Shown here: positions 1 to 6,647 of the stretch, in pieces
How the letters are laid out: each line of letters begins with the position of its first letter
How positions within the stretch are numbered: position 1 is the first letter of the stretch
Assembly: GCA_023428065.1 (NCBI GenBank)
Contig: JAEYZI010000070.1
Span: 1 to 13,881 of the forward strand
From: Actinomycetes bacterium
GTDB taxonomy: Bacteria; Actinomycetota; Actinomycetes; Actinomycetales; Microbacteriaceae
Direction: 5' to 3'
Length of the DNA: 13,881 bases
Notes under the pieces: generated by a model
The model's input: the letters and a program-made list of their open reading frames with translations, nothing else
Databases searched by the model: none
Told to the model about the DNA's origin: nothing
Made by a program: the position numbers and the translations under genes

Positions 1-584
1 ATGATCTCCTGATCCTCGGTGGTGGACGTCAGGCCCGCCTGCGGATGGGACGAGCCGGCGCCGGCGATGCGGGGTGGCGGCCCCATCCGTCCCGCGCGTC
101 CCTCCACCTCGCGCCGGAACGCGACCGAGAGCCGGTTCCACGCGTTGATCGCGGCGATCGCCCAGGTGAGATCCACCAGCTCCCTCTCGGAGAAGGAGTC
201 GCGGGCCCGGCGGAACACCTCGTCGGGGACCAGCGACTGCCCCACCTCGGTCACCGCCTCGGCCCACCACAGCGCCGCCTTCTCGCGTTCGGAGAAGAGG
301 TTCGTCTCTCGCCACGCCTGCAGCGCCCAGATTCGCCGCTCGCTCTCGCCCAGCGATCGCAGGTTGCGGGAGTGGAGGTCGATGCAGTAGGCGCAGCCGT
401 TGAGCTGCGACGCGCGCAGGCGCACGATCTCGCGCAGCCCCGGGTCGACGCCGGCGCGGTCGGCCTCGGCGGCTGCGGCGTCGTGGAGCTCGCTCACGGC
501 GCGGGAGAAAACGGGGGCGAGCGCGTCGAAGTCGAGGCGCTGCGGGATGCCGACGTAGCCGGCGGGGGTCGCGGTGTCTGTCAT
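1..584 (-). CDS. Carboxymuconolactone decarboxylase family protein (AhpD-like), 3' end outside window
   Basis: Minus-strand frame starting at ATG 584-582 and open to the window edge (194 codons seen, no stop). It holds the AhpD-type redox motif C64-A-Y-C67-x3-H71, in which the two cysteines and the histidine form the peroxidase/disulfide centre of AhpD-like CMD proteins. The CMD fold appears to end near residue 160, and about 30 further residues look like a non-conserved Gly/Pro/Ser-rich tail. No Shine-Dalgarno precedes the start; a TAGCGT box lies 7 nt upstream, so the mRNA is probably leaderless. The gene is divergent from a MocR regulator that may control it. An AGGAG at about positions 6-10 (read on the minus strand) could be the ribosome site of a further gene beyond the left edge. 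Family assignment is firm; the substrate is unknown, and a peroxidase or reactive-species detoxification role is only inferred. Confidence 0.88.
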   Translation of the reverse strand, partial: MTDTATPAGYVGIPQRLDFDALAPVFSRAVSELHDAAAAEADRAGVDPGLREIVRLRASQLNGCAYCIDLHSRNLRSLGESERRIWALQAWRETNLFSEREKAALWWAEAVTEVGQSLVPDEVFRRARDSFSERELVDLTWAIAAINAWNRLSVAFRREVEGRAGRMGPPPRIAGAGSSHPQAGLTSTTEDQEI

Positions 585-631
585 GGGCACGACGCTACGA
601 GCCCAGTGGCCCGCTGGTATGGTCCATTCGC
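585..631. promoter_or_regulatory. Bidirectional leaderless promoter and putative MocR operator
   Basis: This 47-bp gap carries divergent -10 boxes: TAGCGT (597-592, minus) 7 nt before the CMD start and TATGGT (618-623, plus) 8 nt before the regulator start. TGGCCC at 607-612 and TGGTCC at 620-625 are direct repeats 13 bp apart, and TGG...CCA ends make the block partly inverted as well. MocR/PdxR-type regulators are known to bind direct repeats near divergent promoters. Here the repeats overlap the regulator's own -10 and sit near the -35 position of the CMD promoter, which fits self-repression and activation of CMD. No convincing -35 hexamer is visible. Confidence 0.55.
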
Positions 632-2053
632 ATGGCCGACGACTGGGCCGATTTCGGGCTCGACCTGCACCTCCCGCTCGACCCGCGCGACAAGGGCGGC
701 TCGCTCGCGAGCGGCATCCGCGACGCCATCCGCACGGGCCGCCTCCCACCCGGCACGCGCCTGCCGGCGTCGCGGGGCCTCGCCGCCGACCTCGGCATCG
801 CGCGCAACACGGTGGCAGAGGTGTACGCGCTGCTCGCGGCGGAGGGATGGCTCGCCGCGCGCACGGGGTCGGGCACGTGGGTCGCGGGGCGCGCGGCGCC
901 GACTCCCGCGCACGCCACGCCCGACACCCCGGTGCGGGCCCGCCTGTCGCTGCGCGGAGGCATCCCCGACGCGTCGACCTTCCCCCGGGCGGAGTGGGCG
1001 GCATCCGTGCGGCGCGCGGTGCAGCTCGCGCCGGTCGACGCACTCGGCTACCCGCCGCCGCTCGGTGTGCCCGCGCTGCGCACCGTGCTCGCCGAGTATC
1101 TCGCGCGGGCTCGCGGCGTGCACGCCGACCCGGAGCGCGTCGTCGTGGGGCGGGGGTTCGCCGACCTGCTCTCGCTCATCGGCCGCGCGCTCGTCGCGGA
1201 CGGGGCGCGCACGATCGCGGTCGAACAGTACGGACACGAGACCCACCGGGCGGTGCTCGAATCGACCGGACTGCGGCTCGTGGCCGTGCCCGTCGACGCG
1301 GAGGGCGCCGACATCGCTGCGCTCGAGGCGACGGATGCGCACGCCGTGCTGCTCACGCCCGCGCACCAGTTCCCCACCGGCGTGCCCCTCTCACCCGCGC
1401 GGCGCCTGGCGGTCACCGCGTGGGCGCGGCGCACCGGCGCACTCGTGCTCGAGGACGACTACGACGGCGAGTTCCGCTACGACCAGCGCGCCATCGGGGC
1501 GGTGCAGGCGCTCGACCCCGAGCACGTCGCGTATCTCGGCACCGCGAGCAAGTCGCTCGCGCCCGCCGTGGGGCTCGCGTGGGCCGTCGTCCCCAGGCGC
1601 CTGCTGCCGGGGCTCGCGTCGGCACGCCGCGGCGCGGGGGCGGGAGCGGATGCGCTCTCGCAGCTCGCGCTCGCCGAGTTCGTGGCGAGCCACCGCTTCG
1701 ACAGGAACGTGCGGCGCCTGCGCGCCGGCTACCGGCGGCGACGCGAGCTGCTCGACGCGCTCGTGGCGGCATCCGGCTCGGGGGCGCGCGTGCGGGGGCT
1801 CGCGGCGGGGCTGCACTGTCTCGTCGAGCTGCCGGCGGGGGTCACCGAGGATGCCGTGGTCGCGGAGGCGGCCCGGCGCGGGGTGGCCGTCGAGGGGCTC
1901 GCGGGGTATTCGGCGCCCGGTGGCGCGTCCGGGGCCGTCCCGCGCCCGGCGGCCGTCGTCGTGGGCTACGGCTCGCCTCCCGAGCAGGTGGCGGATGAGG
2001 CGATCGGCGAGCTCGTCGCGGCGATCGGCACGGTGGCGCGAGCGGATCGGTGA
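632..2053 (+). CDS. MocR-type GntR regulator with aminotransferase class I/II domain (PdxR-like)
   Basis: A 473-residue protein with the two-domain MocR architecture. An N-terminal winged helix-turn-helix lies at about residues 22-85 (the LPASRGLAADLGIARNTV region and a GTWVA wing), followed by a linker and a PLP-dependent fold-type I aminotransferase domain. The PLP aspartate motif EDDYDGEFRYD begins at residue 274, and the Schiff-base lysine is K307 in GTASKSLAP. Members of this subfamily are transcription factors that sense PLP or an amino compound rather than working as transaminases. Length is normal and key residues are intact. ATG 632 lies 8 nt after a TATGGT -10 with no Shine-Dalgarno, supporting this start and a leaderless mRNA. 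The divergent CMD gene is the likely target. It could be pdxR in the strict sense, but no pdxST genes are adjacent, so I give no symbol. Confidence 0.93.
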   Translation: MADDWADFGLDLHLPLDPRDKGGSLASGIRDAIRTGRLPPGTRLPASRGLAADLGIARNTVAEVYALLAAEGWLAARTGSGTWVAGRAAPTPAHATPDTPVRARLSLRGGIPDASTFPRAEWAASVRRAVQLAPVDALGYPPPLGVPALRTVLAEYLARARGVHADPERVVVGRGFADLLSLIGRALVADGARTIAVEQYGHETHRAVLESTGLRLVAVPVDAEGADIAALEATDAHAVLLTPAHQFPTGVPLSPARRLAVTAWARRTGALVLEDDYDGEFRYDQRAIGAVQALDPEHVAYLGTASKSLAPAVGLAWAVVPRRLLPGLASARRGAGAGADALSQLALAEFVASHRFDRNVRRLRAGYRRRRELLDALVAASGSGARVRGLAAGLHCLVELPAGVTEDAVVAEAARRGVAVEGLAGYSAPGGASGAVPRPAAVVVGYGSPPEQVADEAIGELVAAIGTVARADR

Positions 2054-2180
2054 CCGGCGCGTCGATCACCGCTCCTCCCCGCTCCGTGTTCGACGACTTG
2101 TCCACGGATCGGCGGAAGGTGTGGTATACGTCTTCGATCTTCCGTAGAATCATGGCATCCCATATTCGAACGGAGTTCCG
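2054..2180 (+). promoter_or_regulatory. Upstream region of the DUF222/HNH gene: -10 box, RBS, imperfect palindrome
   Basis: This 127-bp region contains a -10-like TAGAAT at 2145-2150, about 30 nt before the start, and a Shine-Dalgarno GGAG at 2172-2175 with 5 nt spacing to ATG 2181. A TTGTCC at 2098-2103 resembles a -35 but is too far from that -10. ATTCGAAC (2164-2171) and GTTCCGAT (2175-2182) form an imperfect inverted repeat over the RBS and the first bases of the start codon. It is more A/T-rich than the surrounding sequence, as expected of a promoter. No terminator for the regulator gene is evident apart from a weak GGTGA/TCACC pair at its stop. Confidence 0.4.
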
Positions 2181-3596
2181 ATGACTCTCGACCAGTCGCT
2201 TCTCGCCGGCGCCCACGCGCTGGCCGATGCGCTGGGCGGCGTGGAACTCACGGCGGTCGACGCGCTCGATGCGCTCGCACCCGCCTCCGTGCTGCAGGCG
2301 CTCGACGTGATCGGCGACCTCTCCCGCATCGTCGACTCGCTCGGCGCGGTGCTCTCGGCCCACGTCACCCGTCGGGTGCAGACGGATGCCGCCTTCCGCG
2401 TCGAGGCGCTCGGGCGCGACGTGGGCGGTCGCCCCGCGAGCGAACTGCTGCGCGAGCGCACGATGCTCGACCCCGACGTTCTGCGCGACTGGCAGACGGT
2501 CGGCGACGGCATCGCCCCGCGCAGCACCCTGCAGGGCGAGCCGCTACCGTGCCGGCACGAGGCGGTCGAGGCCGCCGTGCTCTCCGGGCAGCTCGGTGGG
2601 CGAGCCGCGGCGCTCATCGTGCGCGGGCTCGACGCCGTTTCGTCGTTCGCCGACCTGGAGACCCTCCGCTCGCTCGAGGGCGTGATCGTGGGCTGCGCGG
2701 GCTCACTCACCCACCGCCAGCTCGGGCGGCTCCTGCGCGAACTGCCCGACCGCTTCGACGTCGAGGCGGCCGACGCGCGTGAGGAGCGCCTGCGTGCGCG
2801 CTCGAGCGTGACGCTCCGCGAACTGCCGAGCGGACTCACGCGGCTCATCGCCGATCTGCACCCCGAGGCCGCCGGGCTCGTGCGGGCCGCTCTCGACGCG
2901 CACACTGCTCCCCGCCGCCGACCGACGTTCCAGGCGACCGCCGACGATCCCGCCGCATCCGCAGGCGCCGACGCGGGCGCGCCCGCGGCCGAGACGGAGC
3001 CGGGCCAGGACTCCGCCGTCGCCGACCTCCGTCCGCTCGCCCAGAAGCGGGTCGACGCGCTCGAGAGCATGGCCCGCAGCTTCCTCCAGCACGACCGCGG
3101 GTCCCTCGCGGGCACCGCGGTCACGATGCTCGTCACGGTCGCCCTCGACGCCCTCGAGAGCGGCACCGGCACCGCCCGCATCGCGGGAGTCGACGAGCCG
3201 ATCAGCGCAGCCACCGCCCGCCGTCTCGCGGCGGAGGCCGAGATCATCCCCGCCGTGCTCGGCACCGACTCCGAGGTGCTCGACCTCGGGCGCTCCGCCC
3301 GCCTCTTCACCGAAGCGCAGCGACGGGCGATGGCGACCCGCGACGGCGGATGCATCTGGCCCGGCTGCCACGTGCCACCCGCGTGGTGCGAGGCCGCCCA
3401 CGTGACCCCCTGGCAGCTCGGCGGCGACACCGATCTCGCGAACGGCACACTGCTGTGCGCCCACCACCACCGACGCTTCGACCATGAAGGCTGGAGCCTG
3501 CGGCGCGAGGACGGCGGGCCGAGCCTCATCCCGCCACCCTGGCTCGACCCACGCCAGCGCCCCCGCCGCGCCGGACGCCTCACCCTCGCCGCCTGA
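2181..3596 (+). CDS. DUF222 domain / HNH endonuclease signature protein (13E12 repeat family)
   Basis: A 471-residue protein. DUF222 covers roughly residues 25-380, interrupted by an Ala/Glu/Asp-rich low-complexity linker at about 250-277. A C-terminal HNH zinc-finger nuclease module follows: CIWPGC at 391-396, C403, H407 (AAHVTPW), N421 and C426-A-H-H-H430. These residues are those expected for an HNH/beta-beta-alpha-metal site, so the nuclease fold looks intact. The family is multi-copy in Actinobacteria (REP13E12-type in mycobacteria). Its cellular role is not established; mobility or DNA-damage roles have been suggested from the HNH domain and repeat occurrence. The start is supported by GGAG five bases upstream of ATG. 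It stands alone between the regulator and an unrelated reductase. No flanking direct repeats or accessory mobile genes were seen. Confidence 0.9.
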   Translation: MTLDQSLLAGAHALADALGGVELTAVDALDALAPASVLQALDVIGDLSRIVDSLGAVLSAHVTRRVQTDAAFRVEALGRDVGGRPASELLRERTMLDPDVLRDWQTVGDGIAPRSTLQGEPLPCRHEAVEAAVLSGQLGGRAAALIVRGLDAVSSFADLETLRSLEGVIVGCAGSLTHRQLGRLLRELPDRFDVEAADAREERLRARSSVTLRELPSGLTRLIADLHPEAAGLVRAALDAHTAPRRRPTFQATADDPAASAGADAGAPAAETEPGQDSAVADLRPLAQKRVDALESMARSFLQHDRGSLAGTAVTMLVTVALDALESGTGTARIAGVDEPISAATARRLAAEAEIIPAVLGTDSEVLDLGRSARLFTEAQRRAMATRDGGCIWPGCHVPPAWCEAAHVTPWQLGGDTDLANGTLLCAHHHRRFDHEGWSLRREDGGPSLIPPPWLDPRQRPRRAGRLTLAA

Positions 3597-3668
3597 CGCG
3601 GGAGGCGGCGGCGGCGTGGGCGGCGTAGGCGGCGCCGACGTCGGCGGCGACCCGTACGCTCACACCCC
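3597..3668 (+). promoter_or_regulatory. Gly-codon-like GGCGGC tandem repeat and leaderless promoter
   Basis: The gap starts with GC-rich repeats, including three tandem 9-mers (GGCGGCGTG, GGCGGCGTA, GGCGGCGCC) at 3610-3636. A -10-like TACGCT at 3655-3660 lies 8 nt before ATG 3669, with no Shine-Dalgarno between, which indicates a leaderless start for the reductase gene. No -35 consensus is apparent in the GC-rich stretch. Confidence 0.45.
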
Positions 3669-4232
3669 ATGGGCCGCATCCGCTTCGACACCGCCACCAC
3701 GATCGACGGCTACATCGCCGACGCGCACGACTCGCTCTCCTGGCTGTTCGCCGTGCCCGGCTCGGACGACGCAGAGCGCGACATCGCGACCCCCGAGTCG
3801 GTCGTCGACGTCATGGGCTCCACCACCTACGAGTGGATGCTGCGCGAGATGGACTTCATCGCCCACCCCGAGAAGTGGACGGAGTTCTTCGCCACCAAGA
3901 CCGTCTTCGTCTTCACGAGCCGCGAGCTCCCCACCCCCGCCGGCGCCGACGTGCGCTTCCTGCGCGGATCGGTCGCCGACAACCTCCCCGCCATCCGCGA
4001 CGCCGCCGGTGACGGCGACATCTGGGTCGTCGGCGGAGGCGACCTCGCCGGCCAGTTCCTCGACGCGGGAGCGCTCGACGAGCTCGCCGTCTCGATCGCG
4101 CCCGTCACGCTCGGAACGGGCGCGCCCCTCTTCCCCCGCCGCCTCGAATCCGACCGGCTGCACCTCACCGAGGCGCAACGGGTCGGTCAGTTCGTGCGCG
4201 CGGTGTACGAGGTGCGTCCGGCCAGCGCCTAG
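3669..4232 (+). CDS. Dihydrofolate reductase family protein (RibD C-terminal domain)
   Basis: A 187-residue single-domain protein of the RibD-C/DHFR-like superfamily (YyaP/YwjB-type). Typical features are the N-terminal strand with T-x-DGYIAD (residues about 10-18), the VDVMGSTTYEWM segment (about 46-57, with the MGxxTY pattern), the VFTSREL strand, IWVVGGGDLAGQFLDAGALDEL (about 118-139, the NADPH-binding GGG/AxxFL region) and the APVTLGTGAPLFP strand near 145-157. These proteins probably reduce a small molecule with NADPH, but the substrate of stand-alone members is not known. The start is supported by a TACGCT -10 eight bases upstream. It is followed 9 bases later by the PfkB kinase, which has its own -10 box overlapping this gene's stop codon, so the two are not necessarily one transcription unit. 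Confidence 0.9.
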   Translation: MGRIRFDTATTIDGYIADAHDSLSWLFAVPGSDDAERDIATPESVVDVMGSTTYEWMLREMDFIAHPEKWTEFFATKTVFVFTSRELPTPAGADVRFLRGSVADNLPAIRDAAGDGDIWVVGGGDLAGQFLDAGALDELAVSIAPVTLGTGAPLFPRRLESDRLHLTEAQRVGQFVRAVYEVRPASA

Positions 4233-4235
4233 CCT
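4230..4235 (+). promoter_or_regulatory. -10 box embedded in upstream stop codon
   Basis: TAGCCT starts with the TAG stop codon of the reductase gene and lies 6 nt before ATG 4242 of the kinase. It matches the TANNNT consensus for actinobacterial -10 elements at the distance typical of leaderless mRNAs, and no Shine-Dalgarno is present between the genes. Confidence 0.5.
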
Positions 4236-4241
4236 GGTGCC

Positions 4242-5111
4242 ATGCGCCAGGTGGTCGTAATCGGCGACGCCCTCATCGACGAACTCGTCGCCGACGACGG
4301 CACCACGACCCATATCGTGGGCGGCTCCGCCCTCAACGTCGCCGTCGGGCTCGGCGTGCTCGGCGTGCCCGCGACCCTCATCGCGATGATCGGCGACGAC
4401 CTCGACGGCGCCCTCATCCGCGCGCACCTCGCCGACCACGGCGTCGAGCTGCTGCCGACCATCACCCCGCGCGGCACCGGCATCGCCCGCTCCGAGCGCG
4501 TCGACGGCGAACCGCACTACACCTTCAACGACGCCATGAAGCACCGCGCCCTCGCGTTCGACGACGCCCAGCGCGCGGCGATCGCGGCATCCGACCTCGT
4601 CGCCGTGAGCGGCTACCCCTTCGACGACACCGCCCAGGTCGAGCTGCTCACCGACGCCGTCGCCGGACGCCCCCACGTGGCCGTCGACCCGAACCCCCGC
4701 GCCGGCATGCTCCACGACCCCGACCGGTTCCGCGACGCGCTCCTCGCCTTCGGCGGCACGGCCCAGCTCGTCAAGCTCGGCGACGACGACACCCGGCTGC
4801 TGTGGGGCGAACCGGTCGCCGACATCGCCCCGCGCCTCCTCTCGCGGTACCCCTACGTGCTCTCGACCGAGGGCAAGGCGGGCGCCGGCATCCGCATCGG
4901 CGACGCACGCTGGCGCCACCCCTCCGTCGTGGAGGCGGATGCCGTGGTCGACACCATGGGCGCGGGCGACGCCGTCTTCGCCTCGGTGCTCGCCCGCATC
5001 GCGACGACCGACATCCGCGAGATCGACTGGTTCGACGCGCTGCGCCAGGCCATGCGCATCGCCGCCGCCACGATCGCGCACCCCGGCGCCCTCCTGCGCC
5101 TGCCCGAGTAG
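4242..5111 (+). CDS. PfkB/ribokinase-family carbohydrate kinase
   Basis: A 289-residue ribokinase-fold sugar kinase. The N-terminal strand VVVIGDALIDEL carries the substrate-binding aspartates, GGSALNVAVGLGVLG (about 26-40) is PfkB signature 1 with the G-G-x-x-x-N core, and VDTMGAGDAVFASVLA contains signature 2 (D237-T-M-G-A-G-D243), in which D243 is the predicted catalytic base and GAG forms the anion hole. VKLGDDDTRLLWGE (about 177-190) fits the conserved N/K-x-x-E/D-x-x-x-L region. It should phosphorylate a sugar or sugar-like alcohol with ATP in the cytosol. Substrate cannot be read from the sequence; fructokinase-like and ribokinase-like members share these motifs. No sugar transporter or isomerase is adjacent. 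Start chosen from the leaderless promoter six bases upstream. Confidence 0.92.
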   Translation: MRQVVVIGDALIDELVADDGTTTHIVGGSALNVAVGLGVLGVPATLIAMIGDDLDGALIRAHLADHGVELLPTITPRGTGIARSERVDGEPHYTFNDAMKHRALAFDDAQRAAIAASDLVAVSGYPFDDTAQVELLTDAVAGRPHVAVDPNPRAGMLHDPDRFRDALLAFGGTAQLVKLGDDDTRLLWGEPVADIAPRLLSRYPYVLSTEGKAGAGIRIGDARWRHPSVVEADAVVDTMGAGDAVFASVLARIATTDIREIDWFDALRQAMRIAAATIAHPGALLRLPE

Positions 5112-5188
5112 CCCGGCCACGCGTAAGCCCGGCCGCGGAGGGTGTCAAGGGCCTCCCGCGTGCGCCTCACCGCGCGCAGGCTCGACCC
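5112..5188 (+). promoter_or_regulatory. Gap with AGCCCGGCC direct repeat and weak -10
   Basis: The 9-mer AGCCCGGCC occurs at 5110-5118 and again at 5126-5134. A CAGGCT hexamer at 5177-5182 lies 6 nt before ATG 5189. It differs from TANNNT only in the first base and has leaderless spacing. No Shine-Dalgarno is visible, so initiation here is probably leaderless but less certain than at neighbouring genes. TGTCAAG at 5143-5149 is more A/T-rich than its surroundings but lies too far upstream to serve as the -35 of that box. Confidence 0.3.
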
Positions 5189-5776
5189 ATGAGCGACACG
5201 ACCCGTCCCCCGACCCCCTCCAGCGGCGCCTCCGACTCCGCACCCCGCACCGAGACCGAGCGCATCGAAGACGACGTCACCGCCGCCGAGGTGACGGGCG
5301 CCGAGGCCCGCGCGCGCCTCAAGGAGCTCATCGAGGACATCGACATCGCCGCCCTCACGACGCGCGACGCGGACGGCAACCTCGTGAGCCGCCCCATGAG
5401 CACACGCGAGGTCGACGACGCGGGCGACATCTGGTTCTTCACCCTCGACGACAGCAAGAAGGTCGACGAGACCGAGCGCCACCACGAGGTCGGCCTCGCG
5501 TACCTCGACACGAGCGGCCACCGCTACGTCTCCGTCTCCGGGCGCGCGCGTCTCGTCCACGACCGCGCGCGGATGGAGCGCCTCTACTCCCCCTCGCTCG
5601 AGATCTGGTTCGAGAAGGGCCTCGACACCCGCGGCATCGCGCTGCTGTGCGTCACCCCCACGACCTCCGAGTACTGGGAGCCGCGCCACGGCAAGCTCGC
5701 CACCGCCGCCGGGATGCTCAAGGCGCTCGTCACCCACGACACCCCGGACGACACGATGGTCCACGGGCGCGTCTGA
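5189..5776 (+). CDS. Pyridoxamine 5'-phosphate oxidase family protein (general stress protein 26-like)
   Basis: A 195-residue protein. The first 40 residues are an acidic, Thr/Ser/Pro-rich non-conserved extension. The rest is a flavin-binding split barrel of the stress-protein type: DIAALTTRDADGNLVSRPMS (about 51-70), DIWFFTLDDSKKVDE (about 80-94), VGLAYLDTSGHRYVSVSGRARLV and the EIWFEKGLDTRGIALLCVTPTTSEYWE segment, all typical of general stress protein 26/DUF-type PNPOx-like proteins. The family binds FMN, FAD or F420-like cofactors; true PLP synthesis is unlikely for this subgroup. ATG 5189 is chosen because it begins the conserved protein just after the kinase gene and has a weak -10 six bases upstream; the frame runs upstream into the kinase only as a shadow. 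A tandem 14-bp repeat starts at its stop codon. Confidence 0.87.
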   Translation: MSDTTRPPTPSSGASDSAPRTETERIEDDVTAAEVTGAEARARLKELIEDIDIAALTTRDADGNLVSRPMSTREVDDAGDIWFFTLDDSKKVDETERHHEVGLAYLDTSGHRYVSVSGRARLVHDRARMERLYSPSLEIWFEKGLDTRGIALLCVTPTTSEYWEPRHGKLATAAGMLKALVTHDTPDDTMVHGRV

Positions 5777-5816
5777 ACGAAGCGGGCGGAACGAAGCGGC
5801 CGGAACGAGCTGGCCG
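5775..5816. repeat. 14-bp tandem repeat, three copies, spanning a stop codon
   Basis: Three head-to-tail copies of a 14-mer: GAACGAAGCGGGCG (5775-5788), GAACGAAGCGGCCG (5789-5802) and GAACGAGCTGGCCG (5803-5816). The first copy begins inside the TGA stop of the stress-protein gene. Copies 1 and 2 differ by one base and copy 3 diverges further, consistent with slipped-strand duplication. It lies just upstream of the dehydrogenase RBS. Confidence 0.85.
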
Positions 5817-5826
5817 GACCGACACG

Positions 5827-5835
5827 GAAGGAGAA
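5827..5835 (+). promoter_or_regulatory. Strong Shine-Dalgarno of the SDR gene
   Basis: The sequence GAAGGAGAA within 5827-5835 lies about 7 bases before ATG 5840. It is among the clearest ribosome-binding sites in the window and contrasts with the leaderless neighbours. It implies a transcript with a 5' leader or read-through from the stress-protein gene. Confidence 0.7.
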
Positions 5836-5839
5836 CGCC

Positions 5840-6574
5840 ATGGGACGTGTCGACGGAAAGGTCGCCCTCATCAGCGGGGCATCACGAGGGATGGGCGCAT
5901 CGCACGCGCGGCTGCTCGTCGCGGAGGGCGCGAAGGTCGTCATCGGCGACATCCTCGACCGCGAAGGCGAGAGACTCGCGGAGCACCTGGGCGACGCCGT
6001 GCGCTACGTGCACCTCGACGTCACGCAACCGGAGCAGTGGGATGACGCGGTCGCGGCCGCGGTGGAGTCGTTCGGGCGCCTCGACGTGCTCGTCAACAAC
6101 GCGGGGATCGCGAACTTCGGCGCGATCGAGGAGTACTCGATCGACGCCTGGCGCACCATCATCGACATCAACCTGAGCGGGGTGTTCTACGGCATCCGCG
6201 CCGCGATCCCCCCGCTCAAGGAGTCGGGTCACGGCTCGATCATCAACATCTCGTCGACGGCGGGCCTGCAGGGCTACGAGGCACTCCCCGGGTACACGGC
6301 CGCCAAGTTCGGTGTGCGCGGCCTCACCAAGAGCGCCGCGCTCGACCTCGGACGCTACAACATCCGCGTGAACTCGGTACACCCGGGCGTCATCGAGACC
6401 CCCATGACGGAAGCCCTCGACGCCCCGCAGAACCACGTGGCGCTGCACCGCACCGGCCAGGCGGCCGAGCTGTCGAACCTCGTGCTGTTCCTCGCGAGCG
6501 ACGAGTCGTCGTTCTCGACGGGGGCGGAGTTCGTGGCCGACGGCGGAGAGACCGCGGGGCTCGCGCACTACTGA
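5840..6574 (+). CDS. Short-chain dehydrogenase/reductase (classical SDR, FabG / 3-alpha-20-beta-HSD-like)
   Basis: A 244-residue classical SDR of normal length. The Rossmann dinucleotide motif is S12-GASRGMG (13-19), a TGxxxGxG variant. HLDVT follows, then NNAG at 86-89, the catalytic serine S139 in NISSTAG, and Y152-x3-K156 (YTAAK). HPGVIETPMT is the usual segment after beta-6. Asp in GDILDRE after beta-2 suggests NAD rather than NADP preference. The overall pattern resembles actinobacterial glucose/3-oxoacyl or 3-alpha(20-beta)-hydroxysteroid dehydrogenases; the substrate cannot be fixed. A strong AAGGAG RBS supports the start. The gene is flanked on both sides by unrelated 14-bp tandem triplications, and it ends convergent with the permease across a hairpin. 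Confidence 0.93.
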   Translation: MGRVDGKVALISGASRGMGASHARLLVAEGAKVVIGDILDREGERLAEHLGDAVRYVHLDVTQPEQWDDAVAAAVESFGRLDVLVNNAGIANFGAIEEYSIDAWRTIIDINLSGVFYGIRAAIPPLKESGHGSIINISSTAGLQGYEALPGYTAAKFGVRGLTKSAALDLGRYNIRVNSVHPGVIETPMTEALDAPQNHVALHRTGQAAELSNLVLFLASDESSFSTGAEFVADGGETAGLAHY

Positions 6575-6602
6575 TCGCGCACTACCGATCGCGCACTACC
6601 GA
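6561..6602. repeat. 14-bp tandem repeat, three copies, containing the SDR stop codon
   Basis: TCGCGCACTACTGA (6561-6574) is followed by two identical copies of TCGCGCACTACCGA (6575-6588 and 6589-6602) and a partial unit GGGCGCAC. The first copy encodes the last codons (Ala-His-Tyr) and the TGA stop of the dehydrogenase. In copies 2 and 3 the stop is CGA. Since 14 is not a multiple of three, the extra copies do not extend the protein even if the stop is lost. Confidence 0.88.
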
Positions 6603-6609
6603 GGGCGCA

Positions 6610-6642
6610 CGGCCGGGGACGGATGCGCACCGCCCCCGGCCG
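6610..6642. terminator. Bidirectional hairpin between convergent genes
   Basis: CGGCCGGGG (6610-6618) pairs with CCCCGGCCG (6634-6642), a 9-bp GC stem with a 15-nt loop that itself contains short CGG/CCG arms. It lies between the SDR stop (6574) and the permease stop (6650-6648), which run toward each other. There is no T tract, as is common for actinobacterial terminators. Confidence 0.55.
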
Positions 6643-6647
6643 ACACG

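Noticed and set aside
45..2147. A 700-residue plus-strand open frame over the CMD and MocR genes
   Set aside because: It is antisense to CMD and out of frame in MocR, with Arg/Ser/Pro-rich low-complexity translation typical of GC-rich shadow frames.
2150..3700. A 516-residue minus-strand frame opposite DUF222/HNH
   Set aside because: Ser/Arg/Ala-rich shadow; the plus strand holds clear DUF222 and HNH motifs and an RBS.
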